A stretch of DNA of 64,000 nucleotides from Strongylocentrotus droebachiensis (GCA_035222895.1 JAVYIG010001596.1:124001-188000), one strand, 5' to 3'. Positions 1 to 12,560 are shown, counted from the stretch's first letter. The notes: generated by a model not told the origin, from the letters alone. Program-made: numbers and translations.

Positions 1-960
1 TGTGATTAATGTTGCTAAATATACATTGGATAGATATGGTTATTTTAGAAAGAGATGTCAAACTCATTGCAAACGAATTCACACATGAAATCAATATGTC
101 CACATTCAAGAATATTAATGAAAAGAATTTCATTAAAGAAAAATTATGAATGGAATGAACAGGCCTAGTTCATGTGCTCTTGGTAGAGTTTAGTTATAAA
201 ATAACTTAGGGATTATGTATATATTCATTTTCTATTTAGATGCATGGCATCAATGAAAATCAACGATTCTCTATACATTTTGAAGAACAAATTAAGTTTT
301 TTTTTTATAATGAAGTATTGGAACATCGTTCGTTGCGCTAGGTTGGAAATAGTGAGAAAAAAAAAACAGGAAATGTTGTATCCATGGTAGTGATATCATT
401 CAATTGGCAAAGGTATGCCCGACGTATCTAGGTATGATGGTAAGGCCGGAACACAAGCATCCGGTCATTTTGGTTGTAAAAAGTTTCATGAATCATTAAC
501 AAAAAGGTTTAAATTAAAAAAAAAAAAATTGTAAATTGCTTCTGTTTTTGTTTTTTGTGCAAATTATATAAAATCACTTTTTTTGGTTGCCGTCATGATA
601 TGAAAGTGACATAGCCCACTCATCCAATCATTACACAAAAATATATTGCAAGTTTCCCCTACATCATACGGATATACCGTAGGTCTATATTATACATGAT
701 TTTTAAATTTGACTGAAAGCACATAAAACACCTTAAATCTGGTCGTATTATGCAAGACAGATTTTTATTTTCTATCTTGTTCTTTATTTAGCGTTTGTAA
801 ATGCAAGGAAGTTAAAATAAATGCCATTAAAATTCTATTTTGGGGTAACCAGCTATCATTGCCTATTACAGGGTTAGAGGCAACTCTTAAAACTGAAACG
901 CCCGGAATTTCAAGAGAAATAAAAACGCGTATCTCACGAATAAAAATGACATTGTATACT

Positions 961-1085
961 AGGTAACGTTCAACCGATTCCTGAAGTGTTGTAGTCGGGT
1001 AGTTTGAACACCTTACCGGAAATGCGTAGGTCGTGGGTTCGATCCCCTCCTAATATTCTTAAGCAAGGCATTTTATCTTCCTCAA
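961..1085 (+). mobile_element. tRNA-derived SINE fragment (copy A)
   Basis: A Pol III B-box-like GTGGGTTCGATCCCC is followed by TTAAGCAAGGCATTTTATC, a tail typical of tRNA-derived SINEs of marine invertebrates. Upstream bases give a poor A-box, so it is not a functional tRNA. The same fragment at ~15344-15468 shows that it predates the duplication. Confidence 0.55.
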
Positions 1086-1088
1086 GCC

Positions 1089-1204
1089 AGGCCCCCGTCT
1101 TACAAAGAGTGGATATCAATCGCAACTACGTGCATAAGAGCTAGGAGACTGCAAACTTGCGATTGATTTGGATCAATCGTAACTCTTTGTAAGACGGGGC
1201 CCAG
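1089..1204. mobile_element. Short foldback MITE (copy A)
   Basis: An imperfect palindrome of about 115 bp. GGCCCCCGTCTTACAAAGAG at the left is mirrored by CTTTGTAAGACGGGGCCC at the right, with further inverted ATCAATCG sequence inside. It has no coding capacity. Confidence 0.6.
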
Positions 1205-3035
1205 GTATATACTTTGGTGATTGAATTAGTGCGCCTACCCCTTTAAAATGGCGCCTGGCTGGATCGCTCCCCGGCTGACATGCTTGGCGGATGTTCACTA
1301 TGTGGAATAGCATTTAAATCCAGTGACCTGTCTATAGATACATGTACAGTATAATTGTCCCTTAGGATTTCAGTATAAAAAGTAGAAATGCAACGATTAT
1401 TATGAAAAGAGAATTAATTAGAAAAATTAATTAAAAAAATATACCCGCCCATTGCTTTTCACGTGCTCATTTGATATACTTGACCATAAGGAATTCAGAT
1501 AATTTAAAGTACATTTTCTATTTAGCATGTTGATATCAGAGAGAAGATTTAATACAGTGCTGACAGCGGCTCAAACAGGGGACAGAAAATAGTGAAGACC
1601 AGCGGAGGACCAACCCTCTGCTATAGATTGGTAGGAGTAATATATTCAATAAACTCTGCTCAGGGACTTACACAACCATGGTGATCGTCAAATCACTCTG
1701 TTTATTCTTTCATTTGCACTGAACGAAAATCGGAACTATGTGAAATTCATGGGAAAGAGTAATTATTTGTTCATATCGGTATTCACTATTCTACATTTTG
1801 TTTCGTTATCGTTTTTGTTTGTTTTGTCCAAGCTTAAACGGGACGTTAACATTTCCTGGTGGGCTCTTCAGAATGCCAGAATGATTATAGGAGACATCAT
1901 TTCTTAATTTGTCTATACTCATGATCGAGAAATTTTTCCTTTTCGGATGAAACGTAGCATTCTAGAGTTACGGAGAGGGGAACAAAACGAAAGTAGTATT
2001 TCGCAATACTTTCGAGAGGGCTTTTTGTTTCTGTATCGATCGCATAAATATGTCTCTGCATACAATGCAGTGTGATTATTGAAACCCATTTTCATGGGCA
2101 GCCAAGCATATTGAGACATAACACAAGAACTATCAATTGATCTGGATTTGGGGTCAACAAACGTTCGAGATTCAGTCGTTCGCTGTAAACTCCAGGACCA
2201 GAAGTTTTCCGGTTCTGGATTCTATTATTCGATTTACTCGCATCTTGCACTTGGGTTATTCCCTTGGTATATGGATTTGAAATTATTATCGTTTCTAAAA
2301 GCAACACCCGGACTTGGTGATAAATGATGAATGCCCTCTGTAGTAATCCTCATTGGGATTATTTCTTTAAATACCAGCGTAAAAACATTAATATCACCAT
2401 TCTTACCGACCAGCAACCTCATGCAAACACCATCATCATCTCATCTTCAACGGTAAACTTCTCGTATATGTTTCTTGAATCAGCAATCCTACAACTTCAG
2501 CCAAGTTATATAATTATACAGGTAAACAATTCTTCGTTTCTATCCATCTATCTTCAGTGTGCTTTGAAAAAGAAATGTATTCTTTTTAAAGTTGATAACA
2601 ATTGTAATTTTAAGAAGTTGGATATTACCGCAAAAAGCACAACAGCATTTTTCTATAAATCATAGAGGTATATTTTGTGTAAAAGGATTGTGTAATGTCA
2701 ATCAAAGTGTCAGAATTCGGCAAAACGACTTTCAATATTTAGATTAAACATACGATCCGCGATTAATTGAAATTCCGCGTTCTAAATTTCAGTTGAAATC
2801 ATGAATTAGTATTTACAATAAAACGATTTTATTATATCATTTTCTTATCAATCGCATGGTCATACATTTTCTGAATTGTATTGTGAGAAATTTTGGTCGA
2901 ATAATTGATTCAGAAGTAAGTCTACTGCGTAAAACTCTTCGTTTGCGTACAAATTTTGTATTACTTTTATCTTGAAAATATGAAAGGGTTTCAAAAGTTA
3001 TTGTATGCTTACTCTCCAGGGAGGAACGTAAAACA

Positions 3036-3041
3036 TATAAA
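3036..3041 (+). promoter_or_regulatory. TATA box of copy A gene
   Basis: TATAAA in the context ACATATAAAGACAG lies 93 bp upstream of the ATG. The same spacing is found in copy B. This predicts a start site near 3065 and a short 5' UTR of about 60-65 bases. The position is inferred from the consensus only. Confidence 0.5.
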
Positions 3042-3128
3042 GACAGCAAACAGGTTCCAGTTCGGACTCCGAACGAAAGACTTTCCCAACATTATCAAAG
3101 CGCCAGGATTGAATAATTCTCGGACATC

Positions 3129-6100
3129 ATGTATGTGAACACCAAGCTAACGTTGATGGCACTATTCCTGCTTCAGTTTGCATACCTCACACAAACTCGC
3201 CATATCGTGAGTCGATCAACGGACAGTGTTTACGAGGATTGCACGGCGAAAAATGTGACGAAAAACGCGGCGGCTTGTTTTCTATCCAAGAATTTCACGA
3301 AGAGGCTGAGAGGACTGAAAGAAAGTGTGGTGTTAGAGCTTTCTCGTGAATCAGGAGTGAGTATAAAACTGAGCAACTTAACCTATCTTAAGACGAGATT
3401 AGACAAATTTGTAGCACCAATTTCGTTTTTCGAATTCCAACCACAAAAGTATCATGTGCACCAAATACTATACAAGTATTTAGCTTAAGAACCCAGACAT
3501 ACGGGTGTGTACCGCTTTGATGGGCAACTTTTTCACACACAAACAAAATCCCTAAACATGGGTCACACTTTTGACAAAAATACCATTAAAAATGGGTCTG
3601 TAAAACGCCCGAATATCGTGAAAACTTTGCCCTTTTTAGAGCAAAACGACCTTTAATAATGGGTAGGGGTTTCGGGGCTTGAGCGGCACACCCCCGTCCA
3701 ATCCAAATCCGAGTGCCCCCCCCCCCCGTCCCTGGTCACACTGTAACAAGATTTCAAAAGTTGTTTTGTTAAAGGAAATATTCCTAAATAAAACAAATTA
3801 ATGTATGACAACTATGCCCCTTATATACTCGCATACTATTATCCTATAACAAGAATTAAAAAATTAATTTAAGAAAATAATGTATGACATCTATGCCCCT
3901 TTTATAATCTACTATGGAGAAAATAAAATGTTGTCGGATAATGGTTTTGAAACTTCTTTATTTCTAAAGCGTTTGGCGACCCTCGAAGGAAGAGATAGTT
4001 TCTGCGAGTGGCAGAAAGACTTGGAGCCATGCTCCTCCAGCAAATGGGTAGGTCAACAATCTTAATAATAATAATGATGAGATGATGATGATATTGATAA
4101 TAACAATTATAATAATAATTTTAAAAATGAAAATAATGATATTATTAAAATGATGATCAGGTAATATATCCCTAATTGAGTCATGGACGATGCTTCTAAG
4201 CGCTTCTAAGCCCACCACACACTGTACGGGTATTCACTATACGATCTATCTGCGGGTTCTACGACAGCTCCCCCTGGACATCCACCCCGGATAACCACAC
4301 CCAGTCAACTACCCCCCCCCCCTCCCAAGAAAACTACCCCCTAGAGCAACCACCCTCTAGGGACGACTACCCCGCGGGACAACTACCCCCGGACAACTAC
4401 CCCCAGACAACCCTAGGACACTGACGAAAAAACCCCAAACCATACACACAGACATTATAATTATGTGTGAAGGGTATTGATCTCAATACAAAATCCGTAC
4501 CTCAGCCGTTATTATGTAAAGAGAGCAAAGAATTTTTAATACGATATAACCAAAATTACTTTCAAACGGACGTTTTATCGATACGAATCAATTTTCATTG
4601 TTAAAAACACAGGCAGTTGTATAACATGATATTCGTATATAACGAAACAACAACAACAACAAACCTTAGCCCAGAACTAAAGAGAATTTAAAAAAAATCG
4701 TTGTTTACATCATTATAATAGTAATTTGTGTTTGATATTACCATTAATTATGGACATTTTTTTATTTTGAAATGTCATAACGGCCCGTGTTTTTTTTTCT
4801 ACCGCAGGCTATTTCGTACCTCCTTGCTGAGGCCGTCAACGGTACCACACAATTCAAAGAGGATTACTTGAACGTCCTTGAGCGAACATCTATAGGAACA
4901 GATAACATGAATGTTCTCATTAATTCTGTCGAATCACTATTATCTGAACTAAAATGCGAGGTGAGTATTTTCGGCTGCTCGTGCTTGTGCATGTCCCACG
5001 TTGTAAGACAGAATTCAACAAGTCAGTAGCAGTTGTTAGAGGGACATTGGATGTTCGATTTTAGTTTCCAAATCATGGAAATATGTATATTTGATTAAGA
5101 TTTATAAAATTTGTATCCAGCCTGAAAACGTTGTATGATTTTTTTTTGCCGACAAGACTAGAAGAATAGAAGAAAACAAATCGTCGCCAGAAGAGATTTA
5201 ATTACGACGTGATGCTCTGCTCTGTAAGTGAGTAACATTCCTGATGCCTTGGTGATTGTAGCCGAGATAAACGAAGACAAAAGAACTGAGGAGGGCAAAA
5301 GCCTAGGGAAAGAAGACGATAGTATTACCCCCTCCTGCACTGACGTACTGATTGGGGGGGGGGGGGCAGTTGACCCCCAAAAAAATTCAAACGTGGTTTA
5401 TTTCTAATTCGATACGGAGATTCGTATGGCATTCGTACGAACGACTTCTGGCGTTCGCAAGGCGTTCTCAAGGTGCTCGTAAGGTGTACGTACACATTTT
5501 ATGCAATTTATGCAGCGCTCTTTGGCAACCCGACAAAATATGCAAAAAAAAACCTTAAGATCTTCTTACGAATGACTTGAGCATGTCGTCAGTTACACGT
5601 ACGACCATCTTGCGAAAATACAAACTCGTAAGATGGCCGTAAGTCTGACGTAAGAAGAATTCAAATTATTCTTACGAAGAAAACTTTGGCTCTCAGTCCA
5701 AGGTTGAGGGTTCGAATCCAAACCTGTCTTTTGGCTAGACGCTTATCCACATTTGCCACTCTCCATCCAGTTGTAAGTTGGTACTTGCAATCATTTTCTG
5801 GGGTAGTAATAATTGCATGGTCCGCAGGAAGAGCTGTATTAAAGGTAAAGACCAGTATTAGAAACGCCCCAATTTCAAAAAATGAAATGGAAGCTCTTAT
5901 TACCCATCATGTGAAAGAATATGTTTTGACTAATACATGATGATAACAATTTTGCCGGGAAACCTCCTACTAATTCATATATTTGGTAAATAAGTTTATA
6001 TATTGGTGTGTGAGAGATAAACGCACGTGTCGCGCACGTGTGCGTAGTCCCATATACATTTTTCTGTGTACAGTGCTTGTAACTTTACCAAGAGTGGGCC

Positions 6101-8391
6101 AAGTTTCATATGATTTTGATGATTCCAGAACCTTGCAGTACACACCAATACTTATATGCTAGATGATCAACCTTTTCCGATCGATTCCTCAACGTTTATT
6201 TTACAATGCGATCGCATGACCATAACTGGTCTTTTACTTTTAACATTGATGTGTCTACCCTGGATGAACAAGACCCAATTATTATTTTGAATATCACATC
6301 TCTCTCTTTCTTTTTTCAGATCAAATCAATGCTAGAGAATTGTCCGCTGTTATACGGCCATCCAGAGCCTGATATCTCGAAGGTAAGCCTTATTTCTTAA
6401 CGTAATCTAGTATCACAATTCAATAATTATTGGGTTGGGGACTTTCTTGACCAGAAAGTAGTTGCGTATACCTTCATCAATCCATATCAAAGGAGTCGCC
6501 ATTCACAATGGTATTTTCAGAAATTCATGAACTAGTTGCCATCCTTCATAGAAAGCTGCGAGGGGGAGGGGAGGGGGGGGGGCGTAATGTATTTATACAG
6601 TAACAATTACAAATCGTTTGTATAGGTCTTCACACGAAGGGGCGGGCGGATTCCAGCTTCACCGTATGCTGGGTACAACACTGAATCTATATTATGTGAT
6701 AAATCATAATCAAGTATTAGTTTAGTTTGTCAACATTTTGGAAAATTAAATCGTATGCAGTTACGACCCCATTTTAGTGTGAGAAGAGGTAGGCATATTC
6801 GACAGAAAATATCTCACGATATATTATGAGAGGTGTTAAAGGTACTTTGTCCCATTTGCAGGCGCAACAACTGAATTTCAGACCCTTGTACCGAATGGTC
6901 GTACGGTTTGTGCTGCGCAAAGATTCAATCACTTTAATTTTGGCCATTACAAGAATCGGGTTATTGATGTAGACAAATGCTCATTTACCCTTTGCAACTC
7001 ATTTTATGTTTGTTATTACCAAAGAAAAAAGTCAGTCAGTCACTCAATAGTGTCTGACAGTGTATTCTAGAAAGTAAACGGGTTTCCTTACATAATTTGA
7101 ATATAAGGACACTCCTAACGTTTAAATTTCACTGGTAGGACATACGTGACGTATTCATAATTCCTGCAAAGCTCTCCAGAATTTGATGTTGGCTGCAAAT
7201 AGGACATAGTACCTTTAAGGGGTGTCCCATAAGTACTACTGCTCTTCAAATAACGGACATGACTTATCACTGACTATCTTATTTTCAATGCTTAATCACA
7301 AGTGATAACTGATCTGAAAGCAAGTTACATGTAACGCCTTCTTCCGGAACAGAAAACATTTTTATTAGATCTTTTCATCAGAGAATGAGAACAATATAAT
7401 TATTAAAACTCTCTGTTACTATACCGAATAATTTAAAGGGACAGTTGAGTTCTGTTGCAGAGGGCGCTACACAAAATAATTTGTTTGTGAGATAATGAAA
7501 AAATGAGTGTCAAATTTGAAAGAACATAATATTTAAATGACAAAATCATCTTTGTTTGATCAAAATCGTTTCAAAGACGGCTGAAATATAACGATTTCTA
7601 ATACTTGTGTACCACCACAAATATGAGATATTTTGAAAAAAAACGTTGAAAAAACGAAATAACGCATTTTACGTCGTATTTCAGCCAATGCCGATGTTGG
7701 CTTTTTGTTGGCATTTTCGTGTTGCTTATATTACGCACAACCAGCCGGCCCATGTATTGTTATTTTTTATTAAATAATTAATTAACGGTCACCGTATTTT
7801 TGTTAAAGTGGAGCTGAATTGGTATAATCGTATTGGCTATATTTCACACATTTTAGGGTCTAAAATTACCTACATAGCAATTTTATGTTCTAAAAGGGCA
7901 CTAGAAATGTCATAGATAAGAATAAGAGCAATAACCATGCACTTTGAAGGCATTTGCGGTCTGAAAAGAGAACTCAACTATCCCTTTAATTGGTTAGGGT
8001 AATTACACAAATCGTTGTCTAAGCTTCTAAAATATGTAACATTTATTATAATTGTTTATGTGATCTAAATATTTCAAACGACATCTCTCTCTCTCTCTCT
8101 CTCTCTCTCTCCCCCCCCCCCCTCTCTCTCTCTCTCTCTCCCTCTGCCCACTTTCTCTCTCTCTCTCTTCCCCCTCTCTCTATATCTCTCTCTGTATCTC
8201 AGCAACCAGACGTGGAGCAGGACCAGCCATGGAGAGGGGACATTAGTACTGATTTCATTGCCGCCAAATTCTGGGTGGTGTGGTACAATAAGATGCACTG
8301 CATCTATGAGAGCGCCAAACCATTGGACGCGCGACAAAATACAAATACGGGCCGCCAGGACTGCTCTCACAGTATATGTGTCGAAATATGA
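3129..8391 (+). CDS. Secreted helical, cytokine-like protein, copy A (4 exons)
   Basis: Exons are 3129-3356, 4808-4960, 6320-6382 and 8203-8391 (stop TGA). They encode 76+51+21+62 = 210 residues. Donors are GTGAGT, GTGAGT and GTAAGC; acceptors follow pyrimidine tracts; all three introns are phase 0. Residues 1-23 form a signal peptide (K-rich start, then LMALFLLQFAYL). Sequons lie at N42 (NVT), N55 (NFT) and N87 (NGT). Seven cysteines follow the signal: 38, 50, 126, 135, 181, 202 and 207. Amphipathic helix-like stretches lie near 45-73, 77-102, 109-134 and 161-182, the last with the motif FWVVWYNK. Secretion, four helices, about 190 mature residues and all-phase-0 introns match the general plan of vertebrate class I and IL-10-type helical cytokines. 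That link is inferred from architecture only. It could instead be another fast-evolving secreted protein. The exon model is strong because copy B preserves every splice site and frame. Confidence 0.72.
4258..4425. repeat. GGACAACTACCCC degenerate minisatellite (copy A intron 1)
   Basis: A run of imperfect 13-16-bp units of the type GGACAACTACCCCC. It lies in intron 1 of the copy A gene and again at 18605-18785 in copy B. Related arrays occur at 29570-29990 and 51580-51990. Confidence 0.7.
5395..5690. mobile_element. CGTA-rich interspersed element, copy A intron 2
   Basis: A ~300-bp noncoding block full of TTCGTA, CGTAAG and TTCTTACGAA words, including inverted pairs such as GTACGACCATCTTGCG and CTCGTAAGATGGCCGTA. 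It is repeated in copy B at ~19810-20100. It looks like a nonautonomous DNA element, but no clean termini were found. Confidence 0.35.
5690..5790 (+). mobile_element. SINE fragment in intron 2
   Basis: B-box-like GAGGGTTCGAATCC is followed by AGACGCTTATCCACATTTGCCACTCTCC, which matches the SINE tail seen reverse-complemented near 30560. It is also present in copy B near 20125-20215. Confidence 0.45.
6840..7214. mobile_element. TTAA-flanked MITE, copy A intron 3
   Basis: The ends are AGGTACTTTGTCCCATTTGC and its inverted partner GCAAATAGGACATAGTACCT, giving ~20-bp TIRs. Both ends are flanked by TTAA. It is shared with copy B (21037-21346), so it is older than the duplication. It has no transposase frame. 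Confidence 0.65.
7437..7985. mobile_element. Copy-A-specific MITE with TTAA target duplication
   Basis: A 549-bp insertion in intron 3 of copy A. The ends are AGGGACAGTTGAGTTCT and AGAACTCAACTATCCCT, an inverted pair with one mismatch. TTAA lies on both sides (7433-7436 and 7986-7989). Copy B shows the single TTAA empty site (AATAATTTAATTGG). A TA target with slightly longer TIRs fits equally well. No transposase was seen, so this is a nonautonomous DNA transposon. Confidence 0.8.
8081..8202 (+). repeat. CT microsatellite serving as polypyrimidine tract
   Basis: (CT)n broken by C-runs directly precedes the exon 4 acceptor of the copy A gene. Copy B has the same arrangement at 21677-21749. 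Length differs between the copies, so it could modulate splicing. Confidence 0.75.
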
Positions 8392-8417
8392 TCATTAGTT
8401 TCGTTATAACTCTCTCA

Positions 8418-8441
8418 TTATTTATTCATTTATCTATTAAA
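8418..8441 (+). promoter_or_regulatory. AU-rich element and possible poly(A) signal, copy A 3' UTR
   Basis: Starting 27 bases after the stop codon, TTATTTATT (8418-8426) matches the UUAUUUAUU nonamer of short-lived cytokine and early-response mRNAs. A second ATTTA follows, then ATTAAA at 8436-8441. If ATTAAA is the real poly(A) signal the 3' UTR is very short. The genome is AT-rich, so a chance match is possible. Confidence 0.35.
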
Positions 8442-9899
8442 CATGTACATATCGTAATGGTTATACCATGTCTTGATCGGTTACATCATATTGATGCATT
8501 AGGTTTAGGGTGGTATTACAACACGGGCATGGTTCGTTTGCGACACACCACGTTGTCTGAAAATGTAGCCTAAATTAAACTCTACACAAGCAATTGTTAT
8601 TGGTTTACGTTGGTTTTTCTTTCTTTTCTTCGGTAGCTTGTAATGCTATACAATGAATACTCTACGCAGTAATTGTCGAGATCAATCATACCCTACACTG
8701 CATAGGCAGAAGATCCCCGTGATGAGGGACACAAGGAGAACCTACCCTTTTTGTTTAAGGGGGGGGGGGGGGGGAGAGTCCCATGAAAGGCTACATGATT
8801 TTGATATACGTCTTTCAAAACGTACTAAATCTACGAATGCTAGGTGACATATCGTGAATTAAGTTGCAGACAATCCATGCTTGTGTCAGTGACCACCCGT
8901 ATATGTTTGTATGTTATACGGATACGCCTTATTCTATTTCTGTCTGGTGGAGATGCGACACGCATTCTATATTTATTTTACAATAACTTATTAATATTCG
9001 CCTACATTAATGATAAATCTAAGGATGCCTGATGTCTCGTCATACCTATCAGATGGCTAAAGATCAAAAAATGTTCTGAATAATTGCTGTATTTATATTG
9101 ATTCGAAGTTACTATGGTTCGATTACCAGTCCTACATAACGTCCATAGGCAAGACGTTAATTTTCAAGAAGAACAATCTAACATTTCATAACCGAATGAA
9201 GTTTCCAAAGTGAGCTGATTATTAATTATTAGCAAATTTCAGACTCTTTTCATAAGGTCTGTATTACGTGGAGCCCACATCGCACAAAATTCGTCATAAA
9301 ATTGTAGAAATAATTTCATATTCTTTCATATCTCTTTGAAATGCCAGTTTACTTGTTAGTTATAGTATTCAAAATGTTTAAGCGTATCTTCATCTTCAAG
9401 TTTTAGGAAACAAAAAATCAACTGAAGTATAATACAATTGTAATAGTTACATTGTTTGTTTGTTTCAGTACGTCAAAGTATGCTTTATAAGCATCATTAT
9501 TATTGCACGTTTTAGTGTTATCACAATCCCACACTGTTCTTATATAGAATGAGTGTCTATATAATCACCTATCTCACTGTTCCGAGCACCTTCTGTATGT
9601 GCTCATGCAATTAGTAAGAGTGTTTTCGTTAAAAATGTGTAGACGTCATAATTGTGGGCATTTTTTGTTTTTGCTAGCACATATACAAATAGTTATGTAT
9701 GCATAAAGTGTAATGGTATATGTTTTAATACTCTTATAACATATTAATGATTTTAGTAACCCTCATTTATCTTAAATTATATTTATATGTATGCATATAT
9801 TCCTATGGTAACTGTCAATTATTTTCTTTTAAGTATTTTAAATTATGCGGATGTGCTTAGTGTTGTAGGCACATGTATACGTTCACATACTTCTCTCAT

Positions 9900-9970
9900 A
9901 TAATAATACGAACAATTTATATAGCGCTTGTGACATAAAAATTTCAAAGCGCTGTACACAAATCAAAATC
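9900..9970 (-). mobile_element. LINE/SINE 3'-tail fragment
   Basis: ATATAGCGCTTGTGACAT and TTCAAAGCGCTGTACAC on the plus strand are the reverse complement of the AGCGCTATATAAA-type 3' tails of CR1/L2-related elements. Also present in copy B at 23401-23466. Confidence 0.45.
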
Positions 9971-9979
9971 ACTGCACGT

Positions 9980-10300
9980 CCTGGGGGGTGTTTCACAAAG
10001 ATCCTAAGTCGAACTTAACTCTAAGTTGGACTTAAAAATTATGGAGAGCCATTTGTAGCCTTAAAATCAAATATATTCAAAAGCAAAAAATCATGTATTT
10101 TAGATTGTTTATGAATTCCACATCAAGAACATGAAATCCCTGTTGGTAATAGAAAATATTAATGATTTGAATCAATATTTTATGCCTAAGTTAAAATAAC
10201 TTTTACAAAATATTCTCATTGATGCCAATGGCTTTCCATAACTGTTAAGTCCAACTTAGAGATAAGTTCAACTTAGGATCTTTGTGAAACATCCCCCAGG
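9980..10300. mobile_element. Copy-A-specific MITE with ~50-bp TIRs
   Basis: A 321-bp insertion. The left end CCTGGGGGGTGTTTCACAAA is mirrored by TTTGTGAAACATCCCCCAGG, and pairing continues inward through ATCCTAAGT for about 50 bp. Copy B (near 23480) lacks it. The target duplication is unclear because of substitutions at the junction. Confidence 0.8.
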
Positions 10301-12179
10301 TCCCCAGGTATTTATCTTATATCTTATTATTTTATACGCATGCCCTTGTTTACGTGATTGGACAATATCGTTACAATATGCAATTATGGATCATTTACGC
10401 ACCTTGTGTACACTACGCTCATTACATTGTATGATTGTATAAACATTTTCTGTTGTTGTTCCTATTGTATGTGAAGATTCAAATGCATTTTCCTCATGTG
10501 GCGAGACACTAATTATCAATCTCTAAAAAAGCATCTAATACTTATTATTAGAATAACTATCATAATGTGTTTGATGTGTAAATCTGTATACCTTAAGTTA
10601 TTATACACCAAGTGACACACTCACTCTCATCAGTCAAACAAACACCCTTTCCCGCATATTTCATATTTGTTCTTTTCAATAATTGTTTGTGAGGAACATT
10701 TCTTAAAGTCGGTAGAAAACGGTCCTTTTTTTAGCATAAACATTTTAAAACCCAAGGCCCATCATTTCTCTTCTTATTCTTTGATTTTTTTAAAAAATTT
10801 ATCAGCAAACCGGTTTGCACATTTTACACAACACCCTATATTCAATCAACAACAAAAATCCATTCTCAAAATTTGACTTCGTGATTTAATAGAGGAAGAA
10901 GAAAATGTCGCACACTACTGCGGCGACTCTGGGGAGAAGTACATATTTTCCTTGCATTTTTATTATGAATTTGGGTCACCTTCAATGGTATTTCCCTAAA
11001 ACAGAGACTCTTGTTTCAACTCTGACGTCACAACCAAAAAATCTAAAACACGTTACCGTCCGAATTCGTGTTAGTAATTTATAGTCTTAATCATCTATAT
11101 ATTTCATTGTAAAACAGCCGCCTACGGATGAAACACTATGTACATGTATATGCATTACCTTTCCTTGGTATTTGGAGAAAAATAATGTTATGTGTATATA
11201 GATTCCTTGATTTCGTACATGTTTACTCCGTGATATTACTTTAATGACTTTAAAAAAAAATACTGGACTGGTTTGCGTGACAATTTGTTCAGTCGAGGAG
11301 AATTTTTTTCTCCAGCACATTACAAGTTTTAATTTGATCTAAACTAAAATACATTGAAAATTCGCTAATGTATTCAACATAGAATCAAAATGAGTTCTGA
11401 AATGAAAGTTGATTTTCAACTTTATTATGACTAATATCATCATCACGTTTGATTAAACATGCTGCATGTTTAACAGGTATGAGTTTAGATATTGATAGAA
11501 ATAATCACCGTATCATAAAATTATTTAAAATCGTACAAGTATTCATTCAACAACCTTGAAAATAGATGTGGGAAAAGTTCGAAATTAATTGGTTTTAATA
11601 ATGAGTACAAACCATATATCTGTATAAAGTATTGAATCTTCCCGAGAGCATTGTCAATATGTAGACAATGTAAACAATTACAAGAGATTTATTGTCATGT
11701 CAAGGTACTAGGCTCTTACAAATGTATGATTTAATCAACCAAGATTGTACTAGTAATTAAAGTAATCATCGATACTCGATCACGTGATGTTTTGTGAGAT
11801 TCTAATTTTCTCCCATCTTAAATACCTATTTTTTTAACCGGGCGTAATTTTCGGTTAATGATTATAATTGTTGAGGAAAAAAACGGTAATTTGCCCATGA
11901 ATATAATAAAAATTGAATTGTATAAAAGCTTAATTCATTATTCATAGATGTAGCCAAGAGTTCACGGCTGTGATGATGGGCGTTTTGTTTGCTCAAAATT
12001 TGTCACCTTTTCAAAATTTCTTCATTCAGGTTATGATGTATTGCTTCCTACTTTAATAAAGATTGTATCAATTAAATAAATAATCCCAATATCCGTAGCA
12101 TGATTTATGCATTCTCGTGTTTCATCATTATTTCATCAATATTCATGCATGATGCTCAACAGACCGTAGAAGATAATAC

Positions 12180-12197
12180 TCTCTCTCTCTCTCTCCG

Positions 12198-12228
<31 letters not shown>

Positions 12229-12311
12229 ATCTCTCTCTTTCTATCTCACATCTCATTCTCTCACAATCGCTTTCTCAATCTGTCTGTCCCTCTCGCTCCC
12301 ACATATCTCTA

Positions 12312-12350
<39 letters not shown>

Positions 12351-12560
12351 GCCTCTCTCTCTGATTGTATCTCTTCATCTCTGTATTAAGTCTGTATTGA
12401 ATTTTCTCCCTGTTTCTCTCTCTGTCTCTCTCTTTTTGCCTCTCTCTCTGCCTCTCTCTCTCTCTGATTGTATCTCTTCATCTCTGTATTAAGTCTATAT
12501 TGAGTTTTCTCCCTGTTTCTCTCTCTCTCTCTATCTGTCTCTCTCTCTCTCTCTCTGATT
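12180..12560 (+). repeat. CT/TCTG microsatellite cluster
   Basis: (CT)n, (CTGT)n and imperfect longer units. A ~110-bp segment around GATTGTATCTCTTCATCTCT occurs three times (near 12362, 12465 and 12557). The long serine/leucine-rich open frame here is a by-product of the repeat. Confidence 0.8.

Larger units (their letters stand above)
1..12305. repeat. Segmental duplication, copy A (left edge cut by window)
   Basis: From its first base to about 12.3 kb this stretch aligns colinearly with 14383-25402. Both copies hold a complete four-exon gene with its promoter, introns and several kilobases of 3' flank. Copy A is longer because it carries two transposons that copy B lacks (7437-7985 and 9980-10300) and longer CT microsatellites. 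Homology starts at base 1, so the true left end is outside the window. The right end lies in a CT-rich tract, where both copies share a stretch ending in TCTGTCTTTCCCTCTCGCTC or a close variant. Confidence 0.95.

Noticed and set aside
961..1050. tRNA gene
   Set aside because: A good B-box but no cloverleaf, and it runs into a SINE-type tail.
8074..8370. 98-codon minus-strand frame rich in Arg/Glu
   Set aside because: It overlaps exon 4 of the copy A gene on the opposite strand and runs into the CT microsatellite.
12100..12492. 130-codon serine/leucine-rich frame
   Set aside because: It is produced by CT and CTGT microsatellites; there is no unique sequence beyond the first ~25 codons.
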